A stretch of 64,000 nucleotides of DNA from assembly GCF_024756235.1 (NCBI RefSeq), contig NZ_JANUGY010000002.1:310001-374000 (forward strand), read 5' to 3'. This document shows positions 38,288 to 46,980 of the stretch, in pieces. The DNA comes from Massilia kyonggiensis (GTDB lineage Bacteria; Pseudomonadota; Gammaproteobacteria; Burkholderiales; Burkholderiaceae_D). The position numbers and the translations under genes were made by a program. The notes below the pieces were generated by a model. That model did no database searches. It saw nothing but the letters and a program-made list of their open reading frames with translations, and was not told the origin of the DNA. Numbering within the stretch: position 1 is the first letter of the stretch; the number at the start of each line of letters is the position of its first letter.

Positions 38288-38311
38288 AGATCAGCGCTTT
38301 CGCGCTGATCT
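38288..38311. promoter_or_regulatory. Hairpin after tRNA-Cys
   Basis: AGATCAGCGC-TTTC-GCGCTGATCT is a perfect 10-bp stem 10 bases past tRNA-Cys. It may terminate the tRNA transcript or help processing, though no T-tract follows. It belongs to the island side of the junction. The rest of the gap to 38480 shows no gene. Confidence 0.5.
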
Positions 38312-38480
38312 AAGTCAACGATGTAGCTTGTCCCTTCAAATCGCCGGATTACGTTTGCGACACTACGTACGGCTCGATCACAGCGTTGCATTGGCGGACC
38401 TTCGACATTAATGCCATAATTTGGATCTCGACAATTCCAGTCCTCGGATTCGCTAGCGAGGGCGTAACCTGAGCAGGTCC

Positions 38481-39110
38481 ATGAGTAACATGAAAGCGTC
38501 CATGCAGGTGTTGGAGTTATTTCCGACGCCGGTTTTCGTTGTGGAGACCCAAGGAGTAGACAACGAGGAACTGGCGCGCCAGATCTATGCCATTCGCGAC
38601 GAGGAAGTCGCGGCCGGCATCGCCGACAAGACTGGCCTGTCGAACTATGGTGGCTTCCGTAGCTATGATCTGTTGCCGCTCCCGGGGTTTGCACAGCTCA
38701 AGCAACTCGTGCTGCGGGTGCTCAACGAATGCATGGTCAACGGCGCATGGTTTGCGGAACCGGAGGTCACGGAAGCGCAGTTCGGCGCGATGTGGGGGGT
38801 TATCAATGGCAAAGGGCACGCTAACAGCCCCCACAATCACCCGGGTAGTTGGATCAGCGGCGTGTATTACCCGCAGGTGCCGGCCGCGAAAGAACGTGCG
38901 GGGTCGCTCTGCTTCCGTGATCCGATCCTGGCGCGCACCTTTACCCGCAGCTTTTACCGCAATGTGCAGGCCGAGGCGGCATCCGTGGTGCCCGAAGTGG
39001 GCAAGCTGATCATGTTCCCAAGCTGGGTCGAACACCACGTCGGCCCCAACCTGACCGACGAGGATCGCATCGCCATCGCGTTTAACATCGACCACGCGAA
39101 AGCGCGCTAG
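38481..39110 (+). CDS. 2OG-Fe(II) oxygenase superfamily protein (TIGR02466-like)
   Basis: This 209-residue protein begins VLELFPTPVFVVE and has an iron-binding layout: HNHPGSWISGVYY near residue 120, and WVEHHVGPN followed by RIAIAFNID near the end, where the second His and the 2-oxoglutarate Arg are expected. This matches the putative 2OG-Fe(II) oxygenase family TIGR02466, whose substrates are unknown. GAGCAGG lies upstream of ATG 38481. It is the only plus-strand gene in this part of the island and converges on the DUF6445 gene. Confidence 0.85.
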   Translation: MSNMKASMQVLELFPTPVFVVETQGVDNEELARQIYAIRDEEVAAGIADKTGLSNYGGFRSYDLLPLPGFAQLKQLVLRVLNECMVNGAWFAEPEVTEAQFGAMWGVINGKGHANSPHNHPGSWISGVYYPQVPAAKERAGSLCFRDPILARTFTRSFYRNVQAEAASVVPEVGKLIMFPSWVEHHVGPNLTDEDRIAIAFNIDHAKAR

Positions 39111-39127
39111 CTTTTCGAAGCCGCGCT

Positions 39128-39835
39128 TCAGCAGGCGTTCAGGCGCACCCCGAAGAACGCGTTGACGGTCAGCCGTCCTTGTTCCGGATCGGCGCTGAGC
39201 AGCTCCGGATGGCGGATGTCGCCGCTGTGGTAGATCGTGCCATCATAGAACAACGCGCGGTTGAACGCCGCCGGGACGGTCGCCATCTTTTCAAAATACG
39301 CGTTGGTCTTGGTCGGATACGCGGGGGCGCTGTCGATCAAGGCCGAAAACGCGTCACGGTCCATGTGCTGCCCGCGGGCCATCATGGCCGACAATGTCGC
39401 GGTGTCGACCCGCGGTCGAAAAAAACTCGTGCCACCCAGCCGTTCATCCTTGAACAAATACAGGACCATGGCGAAATTGCCTTCGCCCGGCTGGAAGGGA
39501 CCGCCATCGACATGAGGGATTCTCTGGAATGGCTCGAGATTTTCCGGCTTGCGCGTGACCATCGACATCCTGCACAAGGTGCTGCGGGTGCGCCGGGCGC
39601 CAAGCTGGCCCCGGATATATTGTGAAAAAAACGCTTCGAATGCCTGGTGCGCGGCTGGGGGCAGCCGCAGTTCCGGCCCGGGATAGTAGTGAGAATCTTC
39701 CGGCGAAAAATCCGCGCGCCGCGCGACGGCATGGGCGATGAATTGCATGGGATCGCGCAGGATATTGTCAACGACTACATAAGAACGGCCATCGCTCAGC
39801 GCGACTTTACTCATCGAGGGATTTGGGTTGAACAT
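39128..39835 (-). CDS. DUF6445-like protein, probable oxygenase
   Basis: This 235-residue protein has features of a 2OG-Fe(II)-type double-stranded beta helix: RIPHVDGGPF (His and Asp ligands), GGTSFFRPR, and NRALFYDGTIYHSGDI with a distal His, followed by RLTVNAFFG carrying the Arg. I recall such proteins as DUF6445, commonly beside tryptophan halogenases; this is memory, not a search. Start 39835 (MFNPNPSMSKV) is 13 bases after the halogenase stop; open sequence further upstream lies inside that gene. It is the last gene of the minus-strand operon. Confidence 0.75.
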   Translation of the reverse strand: MFNPNPSMSKVALSDGRSYVVVDNILRDPMQFIAHAVARRADFSPEDSHYYPGPELRLPPAAHQAFEAFFSQYIRGQLGARRTRSTLCRMSMVTRKPENLEPFQRIPHVDGGPFQPGEGNFAMVLYLFKDERLGGTSFFRPRVDTATLSAMMARGQHMDRDAFSALIDSAPAYPTKTNAYFEKMATVPAAFNRALFYDGTIYHSGDIRHPELLSADPEQGRLTVNAFFGVRLNAC

Positions 39836-39848
39836 GGGCGGCTCTGAA

Positions 39849-41375
39849 TTAAAAGGATCCGCTCGGCCGCTCTGCGCGGCAGAACCGCTGGACGTAAGCC
39901 TGATGCGATGGCAACTGCTGGACCGTCCTTTCGATCTTCTGGCGAATCGAGCCCAGGAACTGCGACAGCTCGGCATCGCCCATCAGGTCGGCCGACTGGT
40001 GATGCTGCTCGGGCATCATGCCCTGGCCCAGCATGACTTGCAGCCACGACGACTCGGTAAACAACTCACCCTCGGTGCGGAACACCCGTCCGGTTTCGCG
40101 GAACAGGTCGATGCGGTGTTGCAGCGATGCCGGCACTTCCATGTTCCTGGCAGCTTGCCAGTACGGGGTATCGGCGCGATTGGTGACCTTGTAATGCAGG
40201 ATGATGAAATCGCGGATGTGGGCGATGTCCCTTTGCACCTGGGTGTTGAACTCGTCGATGTCGGAGCGGCAGATGCCGTCGGCCGGGAACATCTGCATCA
40301 AACGGATCAGATTACGCTGGATCAGGTGGATGCTGGTCGACTCGATCGGTTCCAGAAAGCCACTCGACAGGCCGATGGCGACGACGTTGCCTTTCCACGA
40401 TTGCTTGCGCTGGCCTGGCTTGAACTTGATCATGCGCGGCTGCGTCAGCGGCTCGCCTTGCAGATTGTCGAGCAAGATCTGCATGGCTTCCTCGCCGTCC
40501 ATATACTTGCTGGAGAATACGTGGCCATTGCCAACCCGGTGCTGCAGCGGGATCCGCCACTGCCAGCCGGCGCCGTGCGCAATCGAGCGTGTCATCGGCA
40601 CCGGTTCGCCCATCAATTCAGTCTGCACCGCGATGGCGGTGTCGTTAAACAGCCATTGCGACCAGTCGTCGTATTCCACCCCCATGGTCTGGCCCAGCAA
40701 CAGCGAGCGAAAGCCGGTGCAGTCGATGAACAAATCGCCTTCGATCAAGGCGCCGTTTCCGAGCTTGAGCCCGGTCACGTGGCCGCTGGCGGCGTCAAGC
40801 ATCACCTGGTCGATCTTGCCTTCCACCCGCTTGGCGCCGAAACCTTCGCTGTACTTGCGCAGGAACCTGGCGTACAAGGTCGCGTCGAGATGGTAAGCGT
40901 AATTCATGACGTCGTTCGGCAGATGCGCGAAGCGGCCAAGCTGGGCCGACCTCAATTCCAGGCAATAGTCGCCGAAGTCACTGGCCAGGCCGCGCTGGCG
41001 GCCCTTGCGCCAGAAATGCTGGAAGCCCGCACTCCAGTGGTCGACGCCGGTCAAGCCGAACGAGTGGATATAGTTCTCGCCGGGCGCGCGCCAGTTCTCG
41101 AAGCTGATGCCCAGCTTGAAGGTCGCCTGGGTTGCCCGCATGACGTCGACTTCGTTCAGTTCCAGCAACTGGTGAAACTGAATCAAGCTGGGAATCGTCG
41201 CCTCGCCGACCCCGACGGTACCGATCTCGTCGGATTCGACCAGCGTGATGTCCAGTGTCTTGCCCAAGATCCTGGAGATGACGGCAGCGGCCATCCAGCC
41301 GGCTGTGCCGCCGCCGGCGATGACGACGCGCCGCACAGGCTTCCTGCCGATATTTTCCGGATTGTTCTGTTGCAT
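39849..41375 (-). CDS. Flavin-dependent tryptophan halogenase family protein
   Basis: This 508-residue protein has all the marks of a PrnA/RebH-type halogenase: FAD motif GGGTAGW at residues 21-27, the chloramine-forming lysine K87 in ATFKLGISFENW, the diagnostic WQWRIP at 271-276, and SSGFLEPIEST with the acidic E342. Such enzymes use reduced flavin, oxygen and halide to make HOCl at the active site and halogenate an aromatic substrate. In many TonB-receptor loci the true substrate is unknown and may be a peptide or protein. A flavin reductase is not in the island. JmjC-like gene lies 13 bases upstream. Confidence 0.95.
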   Translation of the reverse strand: MQQNNPENIGRKPVRRVVIAGGGTAGWMAAAVISRILGKTLDITLVESDEIGTVGVGEATIPSLIQFHQLLELNEVDVMRATQATFKLGISFENWRAPGENYIHSFGLTGVDHWSAGFQHFWRKGRQRGLASDFGDYCLELRSAQLGRFAHLPNDVMNYAYHLDATLYARFLRKYSEGFGAKRVEGKIDQVMLDAASGHVTGLKLGNGALIEGDLFIDCTGFRSLLLGQTMGVEYDDWSQWLFNDTAIAVQTELMGEPVPMTRSIAHGAGWQWRIPLQHRVGNGHVFSSKYMDGEEAMQILLDNLQGEPLTQPRMIKFKPGQRKQSWKGNVVAIGLSSGFLEPIESTSIHLIQRNLIRLMQMFPADGICRSDIDEFNTQVQRDIAHIRDFIILHYKVTNRADTPYWQAARNMEVPASLQHRIDLFRETGRVFRTEGELFTESSWLQVMLGQGMMPEQHHQSADLMGDAELSQFLGSIRQKIERTVQQLPSHQAYVQRFCRAERPSGSF

Positions 41376-41388
41376 GGGGTGTCTCCTG

Positions 41389-42393
41389 CTACCGTTTTAG
41401 TTTCTGCATGATTGCGGCGCGCATGGACCGCGCCTTGTCGAGATCGAGCGGACCGAGGACCCCGCGCGCCGGTTCCGGGATATGCGCCGCTTCACTGCCG
41501 TCCGCTTCAAATATGTAGTGGCGGAACACCTCTTGCCATGCCAGTCGCTGGGACGGCGGCAGTTCGCGCAGCGTCAGGATGGCGTGCATCAGCGTGTTGA
41601 CCGGGGCATCCATATAGCCTGGCGACTGACGCCACCAGTAGTTGATCAGGACGTTAAAACTGTCGAGCCCCTCGATATGGTGCCACCACATGCTGGGCAT
41701 GAAGATGGCGTCGCCCGGCAGCAATTCGGCCACTTGCGCATGCTTCATGGCCTCGGCAAACCTGGGGAATTTCACGAGGTCCGGCCGATGAAAATCGACC
41801 AGGCTGATGGGCTGATTGGCCGGCGTGAATTCGAGCGGCCCGATGTACAGGTTGCTCAACTGCTCGGGCGGGAACACGGTGAAGCGGCGACGCCCGGCGG
41901 CCACGCAGGCCAGGTTGTCGGGCAGGTCCTGGTGCGCGGGAATGCGCGAACGGTTGCCGGTCCACACGCTGACGAGCGGATCGCGATCGCCCAGGTCGAG
42001 ATCGTTTTCATCCCGGAAGCCCGGCAGGCAGGTGTCCACGGTCGTCGAGCCGACATAAAACGTCGGCGGACACGGGTCATCGAGGTGTTGGAGCACTCGA
42101 TCGAGGACCGCGTCAAGCCTGGCGTTGACGGCGTCGAAGTTGAACCCGCTGATGTCCTCGTTATAAAAATAGCGCCCCGCGATCTCGGGCGGTCCGATCA
42201 GTGCGCGGACCACCTCGCCCTGGTAAAAGCGGCGCAGATAGGCGATGCCCTCGCGCTGCGAGCGCAGGCCGGCCTTGACCAGCGGCCAGCTTGCGACCAG
42301 GCCGCGCAGTACCAGCGGCTCGGTCGCAGTGAGAATGGCGTCAGTCAGCGCGGAAGGTAGCGCGCCGCTGATCTCTCGCATCGGTTTAGCCAT
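41389..42393 (-). CDS. Cupin-like/JmjC domain protein
   Basis: This 334-residue protein has the JmjC-type cupin-8 layout: RALIGPPEIAGRYFYNED, then the iron motif RIPAHQDLPDNLACV (HxD), then LLPGDAIFMPSMWWHHIEGL with the distal His, and FNVLINYWW. Relatives such as FIH and protein hydroxylases use iron and 2-oxoglutarate to hydroxylate side chains. Start 42393 (MAKPMREIS) overlaps the SapC stop by eight bases, indicating coupling. An in-frame extension upstream is not used. Confidence 0.88.
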   Translation of the reverse strand: MAKPMREISGALPSALTDAILTATEPLVLRGLVASWPLVKAGLRSQREGIAYLRRFYQGEVVRALIGPPEIAGRYFYNEDISGFNFDAVNARLDAVLDRVLQHLDDPCPPTFYVGSTTVDTCLPGFRDENDLDLGDRDPLVSVWTGNRSRIPAHQDLPDNLACVAAGRRRFTVFPPEQLSNLYIGPLEFTPANQPISLVDFHRPDLVKFPRFAEAMKHAQVAELLPGDAIFMPSMWWHHIEGLDSFNVLINYWWRQSPGYMDAPVNTLMHAILTLRELPPSQRLAWQEVFRHYIFEADGSEAAHIPEPARGVLGPLDLDKARSMRAAIMQKLKR

Positions 42394-43096
42394 CGACCGC
42401 AACGCGCTGGTTTTTGCGCTCGATGAGCTCGCGCAACTGGACGAGCGATGCACCCATCTGATGGGCAGCCATCAGGTAGCCGTGCCGATGCAGGTGCGCC
42501 AGTGCCGCACCGTCGAGCGCGGCGAGCTTGTCCTCGTTGATCGTCGAAAACCCGACCAGCTGGTTTTGCGAGCCGTCGTTCAATTCGATGTCGAGCGTGA
42601 CCGGCTCGATCAGGTCATGCTCGAGCAGCGCGGCAACAAAGCCGGCGTTGCTCTGCAGCCCCTGGTGCAAGGCCAGCAGCAGGCTGTTGACTTGTTCCAG
42701 AAGCTCGCTCTGGCCGCCGTATTCGAGAAACAGCGGATAGCCGGTGATCGTGCTCACTTTGGGATGATCGAGGTCGACATGCACCAGCAGACCGTCGGCG
42801 GTCAGTCCCATCGAGAAGGGCTGGCGCGCCACGGCCATCGGCACGTACAGCGCATCCCAGGCATCGTCGCTGGCAAACAGGTTCTCGCCCTCCGCAAAAC
42901 CGAACAGCGCCACCGGCTCGTAGCGCTGTTCATTGCCGGTCTCGCGGAACACGATCGGATAGTGGGCCAGCACATTGCGAAACTCGGCCGGGAAGGTCGG
43001 GCAGATCGTCTCGCCGTCACCGAACCGGGTGCCGCGGCCAAGAATGATTTTCAGGTCTTTGTGTTCGACGTTGTTCAACAAAACACGGTGGGTCAT
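42386..43096 (-). CDS. SapC family protein
   Basis: This 236-residue protein matches SapC, which is named after an S-layer-associated Campylobacter gene but mostly occurs in TonB-receptor and halogenase loci. Visible elements are FPAEFRNVLAHYPIVFRE, ALFGFAEGENLF, WDALYVPMAVARQPF and ALHQGLQ, all typical of the family as I remember it. It has no signal peptide. Biochemical function is unknown. It is first in a coupled SapC-JmjC-halogenase-DUF6445 series; a terminator separates it from the receptor gene upstream. Confidence 0.85.
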   Translation of the reverse strand: MTHRVLLNNVEHKDLKIILGRGTRFGDGETICPTFPAEFRNVLAHYPIVFRETGNEQRYEPVALFGFAEGENLFASDDAWDALYVPMAVARQPFSMGLTADGLLVHVDLDHPKVSTITGYPLFLEYGGQSELLEQVNSLLLALHQGLQSNAGFVAALLEHDLIEPVTLDIELNDGSQNQLVGFSTINEDKLAALDGAALAHLHRHGYLMAAHQMGASLVQLRELIERKNQRVAVDG

Positions 43097-43125
43097 TGCT
43101 TGCCTTTTCGTTCAAATGTCATTGA

Positions 43126-43296
43126 CTACCTGGTCGACATGCCGTGATGCACGATATGCCCGATCAGTTCGCGGTTGCCGGGCAGCCCCGCCAGCATCTT
43201 GCGGGTCATTGCGGCCGCCGCGACCTGCGCGGCAGTGAGCCAGCCGGCCGAGCCGCCACCGACAATCACGACCTTTTCCAGGGGTTGACGACGCAC
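43126..43296 (-). pseudogene. Flavin-dependent halogenase remnant
   Basis: In this frame, the minus strand reads QPLEKVVIVGGGSAGWLTA, the N-terminal FAD motif of a tryptophan halogenase, then quickly AAAAMTRKMLAGLPGNRELIGHIVHHGM and a stop. The reading frame is about 56 codons, while a normal halogenase has about 500. It therefore looks like an internally deleted second halogenase whose extreme ends survive. GTG 43296 is the nearest start. It lies between SapC and the receptor terminator. Confidence 0.7.
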
Positions 43297-43338
43297 GCGA
43301 GTTCCATCCAGTAAGTAGTGTAGCGATTCAGTGTAGCA

Positions 43339-43376
43339 AGAAAAAAGCAGGCCATGGTTGTCACCACGGCCTGCTT
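43339..43376 (-). terminator. Intrinsic terminator after the TonB-dependent receptor
   Basis: On the minus strand, AAGCAGGCC and its complement pair through 9 bp, with inner TGGT/ACCA pairing and a single mismatch, and are followed by six T residues. It lies 38 bases past the receptor stop. Confidence 0.85.
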
Positions 43377-43413
43377 CAGGACCTGCTCACATACCAGGTG
43401 CCGACTTCCGCAA

Positions 43414-46400
43414 TCAGAACGTGTAGCGTGCGCCGACCATGTAACGCGGGCCGGTCTGGGTTGCGTTCAGGAAGTGGGCCTTGGTGCGGCCATACTGGCG
43501 TTGCGTCGAATTGGTCAGATTGATCCCTTCGAACAGCACGTTCAGGTTCTTGGTCACGGCGTAGCCCACGCTCAGGTCGGTCTGGCCATACGCCTTGGTG
43601 TACACCGGATCCAGGTGGCCGCCGCCATCGGTCTTCGAGGCCAGGAACGAGTCGCGCCAGTTGTAGGCAAGCCGTACCGTCCAACCAAAGTTTTCATAAA
43701 TACCCACCAGGTTGGCCGAATTGCTCAGCCCCAGGATTGCGAACTGATCGGTGGTTTGGTCGTTCTTGTATTTCAACGGCGAGGTCACGTAGGTGTAGTT
43801 CGCCTGAACGCCAAAGCCCGTCTCGCCGAACATATGCTGGACGGCCAATTCTGCGCCATGCAAGCTGGCCGGTTGCGAGTTCACGTAGCTGGACGTCCTG
43901 AACTGCATCAGCGGATCGCTCGGGATGCCCGTGATCACACCGGTCGCATTGCCAACAGAGTTCACACCAGTCTTCGTGACGCCAGGCTGGCCGTTGTAGT
44001 TGTTGAGAATGTAGTTACGGATGCAGTTGGTGTCCGCAACGGTGCAACCACTCGCCAGGGCGGATTTATAGTACCCGCCGCCGATCGGGGTATGGATGCC
44101 GTACTGGTTTTCCAGGACCTGGCTCTGGGCAGTGTAGTCAGTCAACTTCTTGTTGAACAGACCCAGCGAGGCGACGCTGTGCTTGGTGAAGTACCATTCG
44201 AAAGACAAGTCCAGGTTCTTCGACTTCACCGGTTTCAGGTTCGGATTACCCGTCGCAGCAGTGCCACCCAGATAGTAGTCGGAACCGGTGCCGATGTTCA
44301 GGCCGCCCTGCAGCTCGTTATAACGGGCGCGGCTGATGGTGACGCCGGCGCCGGCGCGCACCTTGAAGTTCGAGGTCACGTCGAAGTCGGCATTCACGTT
44401 TGGCAACACGTTGCTGTAGGAGCCATGCGTGGTCGAGTAGGCGGTACCGGCAAAGGTCAGCGGCAGCTCATTCTGCGAAATCCAGGTCACGCCCGTCGCC
44501 GGGAGCACCTGGGCCACCGAAGTGACCTTGGTTTTTTCGAAGTGCAGGCCGACCGAGGTGTGGACCGGAATGGCCAGTTCCCAGTCCTGGCTCAAGGCCA
44601 CGTAGGCCGTCGTCGTTTTTTCCTCCAGACGCTGGTCGCTGTCGGTCGTGGCGAAATTCGGCAGGAAGCTTGCCTGCGTTTTCAGGCCGTCGTTACTGAC
44701 ATAGCCAGGCTTGGTCGCGGCGGCAGCGGTTGCCGCGCGCAGTGCGCCGAAATCGGCCGTGTAGAAGTCCCTGAACATGCCGGCCGCGCCGGCGCCATCG
44801 AACTGGTCGAAGTAGCTGGCGGTGTCACTCTTCTGGAACAGGCTGGCGGGATAGTCGTTCTTGCTGGTCAAGCCCGACCATCCGTTGTTCTGCACGAGCG
44901 ATGAGGTCGAGCGGTTTTTCACGTCGGTATAGCCTACACCGAAGTTCAGGTTCGATTCTTCGGCCACCTTCCACTCGCCGCTCAACTGCAACTGCTTGAC
45001 GGTCGACTTGACGTAGGTGTTGGTGAACTGCGAACCGGTTGCCTGGATCGGCTCGGCGGCGACGTTGGTGCCTTCAATGCCCAGGATCGGCAGCTCGTGG
45101 GTGAAGTCGACCGAGGTTCGGCCACGGCTGAAGCTGGCGTTGCTCAGCTGATTGCTGCTGCCCCATGGGCTGTCGGCTTTCGATTCAGCGCTCGACGAGT
45201 GGGCGTCGAGCGTGAACCTCAGGCCGGATTTCGGTTTCCAGACAGTATTGAAGCCGACCGAATTCAGCGTGTTCTTGGTGGCATAGTCGGCTGAGATGAC
45301 CGACATGTCCTGCGGCGTGTTGTACACCTCGGAGTAAGTCAACGGTGCCTGGTTGCTGCCGCCCGGCCAGGTGCTGGTCGAGGTCGGGGTTTGGGCAAAC
45401 CAGACGCTCATCTCGGCGCGTCGGGTGTGCAGCTTGTTCTGCGCGAAGGTGTAATCGAGGGTCGCGGTCAGTTCCTTGACCGGACGGAATTGCAGCACGG
45501 CCTGGCCATTGACACGCTCGCGCTCGAGACCGTTGACCTGGTAGCCAAAGTTTTGTGGGCGCTCATACAGATCGTTCGGACCTGGACGATTCGTTACGCT
45601 GCCGACGGGCGCACCGGGCTGCGGCAAGGTCGAGCCGTCGATCACATCCGAACCTTTGTAGGGGCCGATCCAGCCATTGGCGATCTGGGCACGATTCAAA
45701 CCCGAGTCGCGCTTCGAGTAGCTGGCGTTGCCGCCAAAGCCCCACATGCCATCTTTGGTGACGGTGCTGAAGATGCCGGAAACTTCAGGCGTAACGCGCT
45801 TACCCTTCAGCAAGTCGGGCAGGTTCTGGCTAGACTGGTCCACCACGCCCTTGACGCCAACGCTCGCCACGGTGCCTTTTTGGTCGAGAGGACGCGCGGT
45901 CATGATGTTGACCGTCGCGCCGATGCCGCCGGACGGATCCTGGGCGCGGCTGGTCTTGTAGACCTGCAGCTGCGAAATGGCATCCGACGCCAGGTTGTCG
46001 AAGGAGAACGAGCGGCCGTTCGCGTCGTTCAGGTCAGCCGTCGGCATTTGACGGCCATTCAACAGCACCAGGTTGAAGTCGGGGCCCATGCCGCGCACCG
46101 TGATCTTCTGGCCTTCGCCATTTTGACGGTCGATAGACACGCCGGTGATGCGCTGCAGCGACTCGGCCAGGTTCGTGTCCGGGAATTTACCGATGTCTTC
46201 AGCGACGATACCGTCGACGATACCATCGGAGTTCTTCTTCAGGTTCAGCGTCGACTGCAAACTGGCCCGGATACCGGTCACCACGACGGTATTCGCGACG
46301 CCCTGTACGGGCGTGGACCCCGTCTGGTCGGTCGGCGCGGCGATGCCGTTGGCGGCGCCCGTATCCTGCGCATGGGCCGGCGCAACCAGGCCGGCACAGG

Positions 46401-46476
46401 CACTCGCAACGGCGAGGCTGATCAGGCGATGCCTGGTGTTCAGGTGATGGGGAAAAACCCTCTTGGTGTGTTGCAC
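43414..46476 (-). CDS. TonB-dependent receptor, TIGR01782 (Xanthomonas/Caulobacter) type
   Basis: This 1020-residue outer-membrane receptor takes up large substrates with energy from TonB. It has a long signal peptide ending VAPAHA, a TonB box-like VVVTGIRASLQ, the plug motif KKNSDGIVDGIVAEDIGKFPDTNLAESLQRITGVSIDR typical of this subtype (given here only as positions 80-116), RGMGPDFNLVLLNG, and a C-terminal strand ending ARYTF. Members are often induced by sugars or chitin oligomers. The gene faces away from the ROK regulator across a 504-base gap holding a palindromic site. Confidence 0.95.
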   Translation of the reverse strand: MQHTKRVFPHHLNTRHRLISLAVASACAGLVAPAHAQDTGAANGIAAPTDQTGSTPVQGVANTVVVTGIRASLQSTLNLKKNSDGIVDGIVAEDIGKFPDTNLAESLQRITGVSIDRQNGEGQKITVRGMGPDFNLVLLNGRQMPTADLNDANGRSFSFDNLASDAISQLQVYKTSRAQDPSGGIGATVNIMTARPLDQKGTVASVGVKGVVDQSSQNLPDLLKGKRVTPEVSGIFSTVTKDGMWGFGGNASYSKRDSGLNRAQIANGWIGPYKGSDVIDGSTLPQPGAPVGSVTNRPGPNDLYERPQNFGYQVNGLERERVNGQAVLQFRPVKELTATLDYTFAQNKLHTRRAEMSVWFAQTPTSTSTWPGGSNQAPLTYSEVYNTPQDMSVISADYATKNTLNSVGFNTVWKPKSGLRFTLDAHSSSAESKADSPWGSSNQLSNASFSRGRTSVDFTHELPILGIEGTNVAAEPIQATGSQFTNTYVKSTVKQLQLSGEWKVAEESNLNFGVGYTDVKNRSTSSLVQNNGWSGLTSKNDYPASLFQKSDTASYFDQFDGAGAAGMFRDFYTADFGALRAATAAAATKPGYVSNDGLKTQASFLPNFATTDSDQRLEEKTTTAYVALSQDWELAIPVHTSVGLHFEKTKVTSVAQVLPATGVTWISQNELPLTFAGTAYSTTHGSYSNVLPNVNADFDVTSNFKVRAGAGVTISRARYNELQGGLNIGTGSDYYLGGTAATGNPNLKPVKSKNLDLSFEWYFTKHSVASLGLFNKKLTDYTAQSQVLENQYGIHTPIGGGYYKSALASGCTVADTNCIRNYILNNYNGQPGVTKTGVNSVGNATGVITGIPSDPLMQFRTSSYVNSQPASLHGAELAVQHMFGETGFGVQANYTYVTSPLKYKNDQTTDQFAILGLSNSANLVGIYENFGWTVRLAYNWRDSFLASKTDGGGHLDPVYTKAYGQTDLSVGYAVTKNLNVLFEGINLTNSTQRQYGRTKAHFLNATQTGPRYMVGARYTF

Positions 46477-46980
46477 TGTGTCTCCTCTCGTCTCTCGAAA
46501 AAACGCCGGACCCGACGGGCGGCGGCGTCCGTACTGGTGGTGCTACAACCTGGCGGCCCGCATCGGGTCATTGCCGGCGGGATCTGTTGTGCGCTGCGGC
46601 GGCCGCGGCAGCCGTCGCTTTGTTGCCTCATTTATCATTGTTAGCGCACATCATTTCCCGTAGATTAGTGACTCTAAATATTTTGGTCAATCGATCAAAC
46701 CAAACGATTGCCCCAACAATGAGCATCGGTGCACCACGGCAAAACACAGTTTTGATTGGAAAGCGGGGATTACGTAACGTACGTACATTGATGTCGGTAC
46801 GTACGCGAGAAATCGATTTCATAATTAAATCAATCACTTCATCCAATACGTGAGGATGACCGGGCCGTGAGACTTCGCGTTGCGAGACGGGAAAGATGTT
46901 GCAAATATGCAGGTTGCATGATCAACAAATTTTTTCCAACCCGTTGCATAATCATCACAATCACTTGATTTTCTTACCCC
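46477..46980. promoter_or_regulatory. AT-rich divergent control region between receptor and ROK regulator
   Basis: This 504-base gap is AT-rich from about 46640 on and shows no convincing gene. It contains CGTACGTAC-N10-GTACGTACG at 46778-46805, a perfect 9-bp inverted repeat made of two GTACGTAC palindromes. Other palindromic scraps include ATTTTGGTCAATCGATCAAACC near 46680. It probably holds promoters for both genes and the ROK operator. Confidence 0.6.
46778..46805. promoter_or_regulatory. Putative ROK-family operator
   Basis: CGTACGTAC at 46778-46786 and GTACGTACG at 46797-46805 form a perfect inverted repeat around ten bases. Its place between the ROK regulator and the receptor makes it the best operator candidate in the island. 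Confidence 0.55.
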
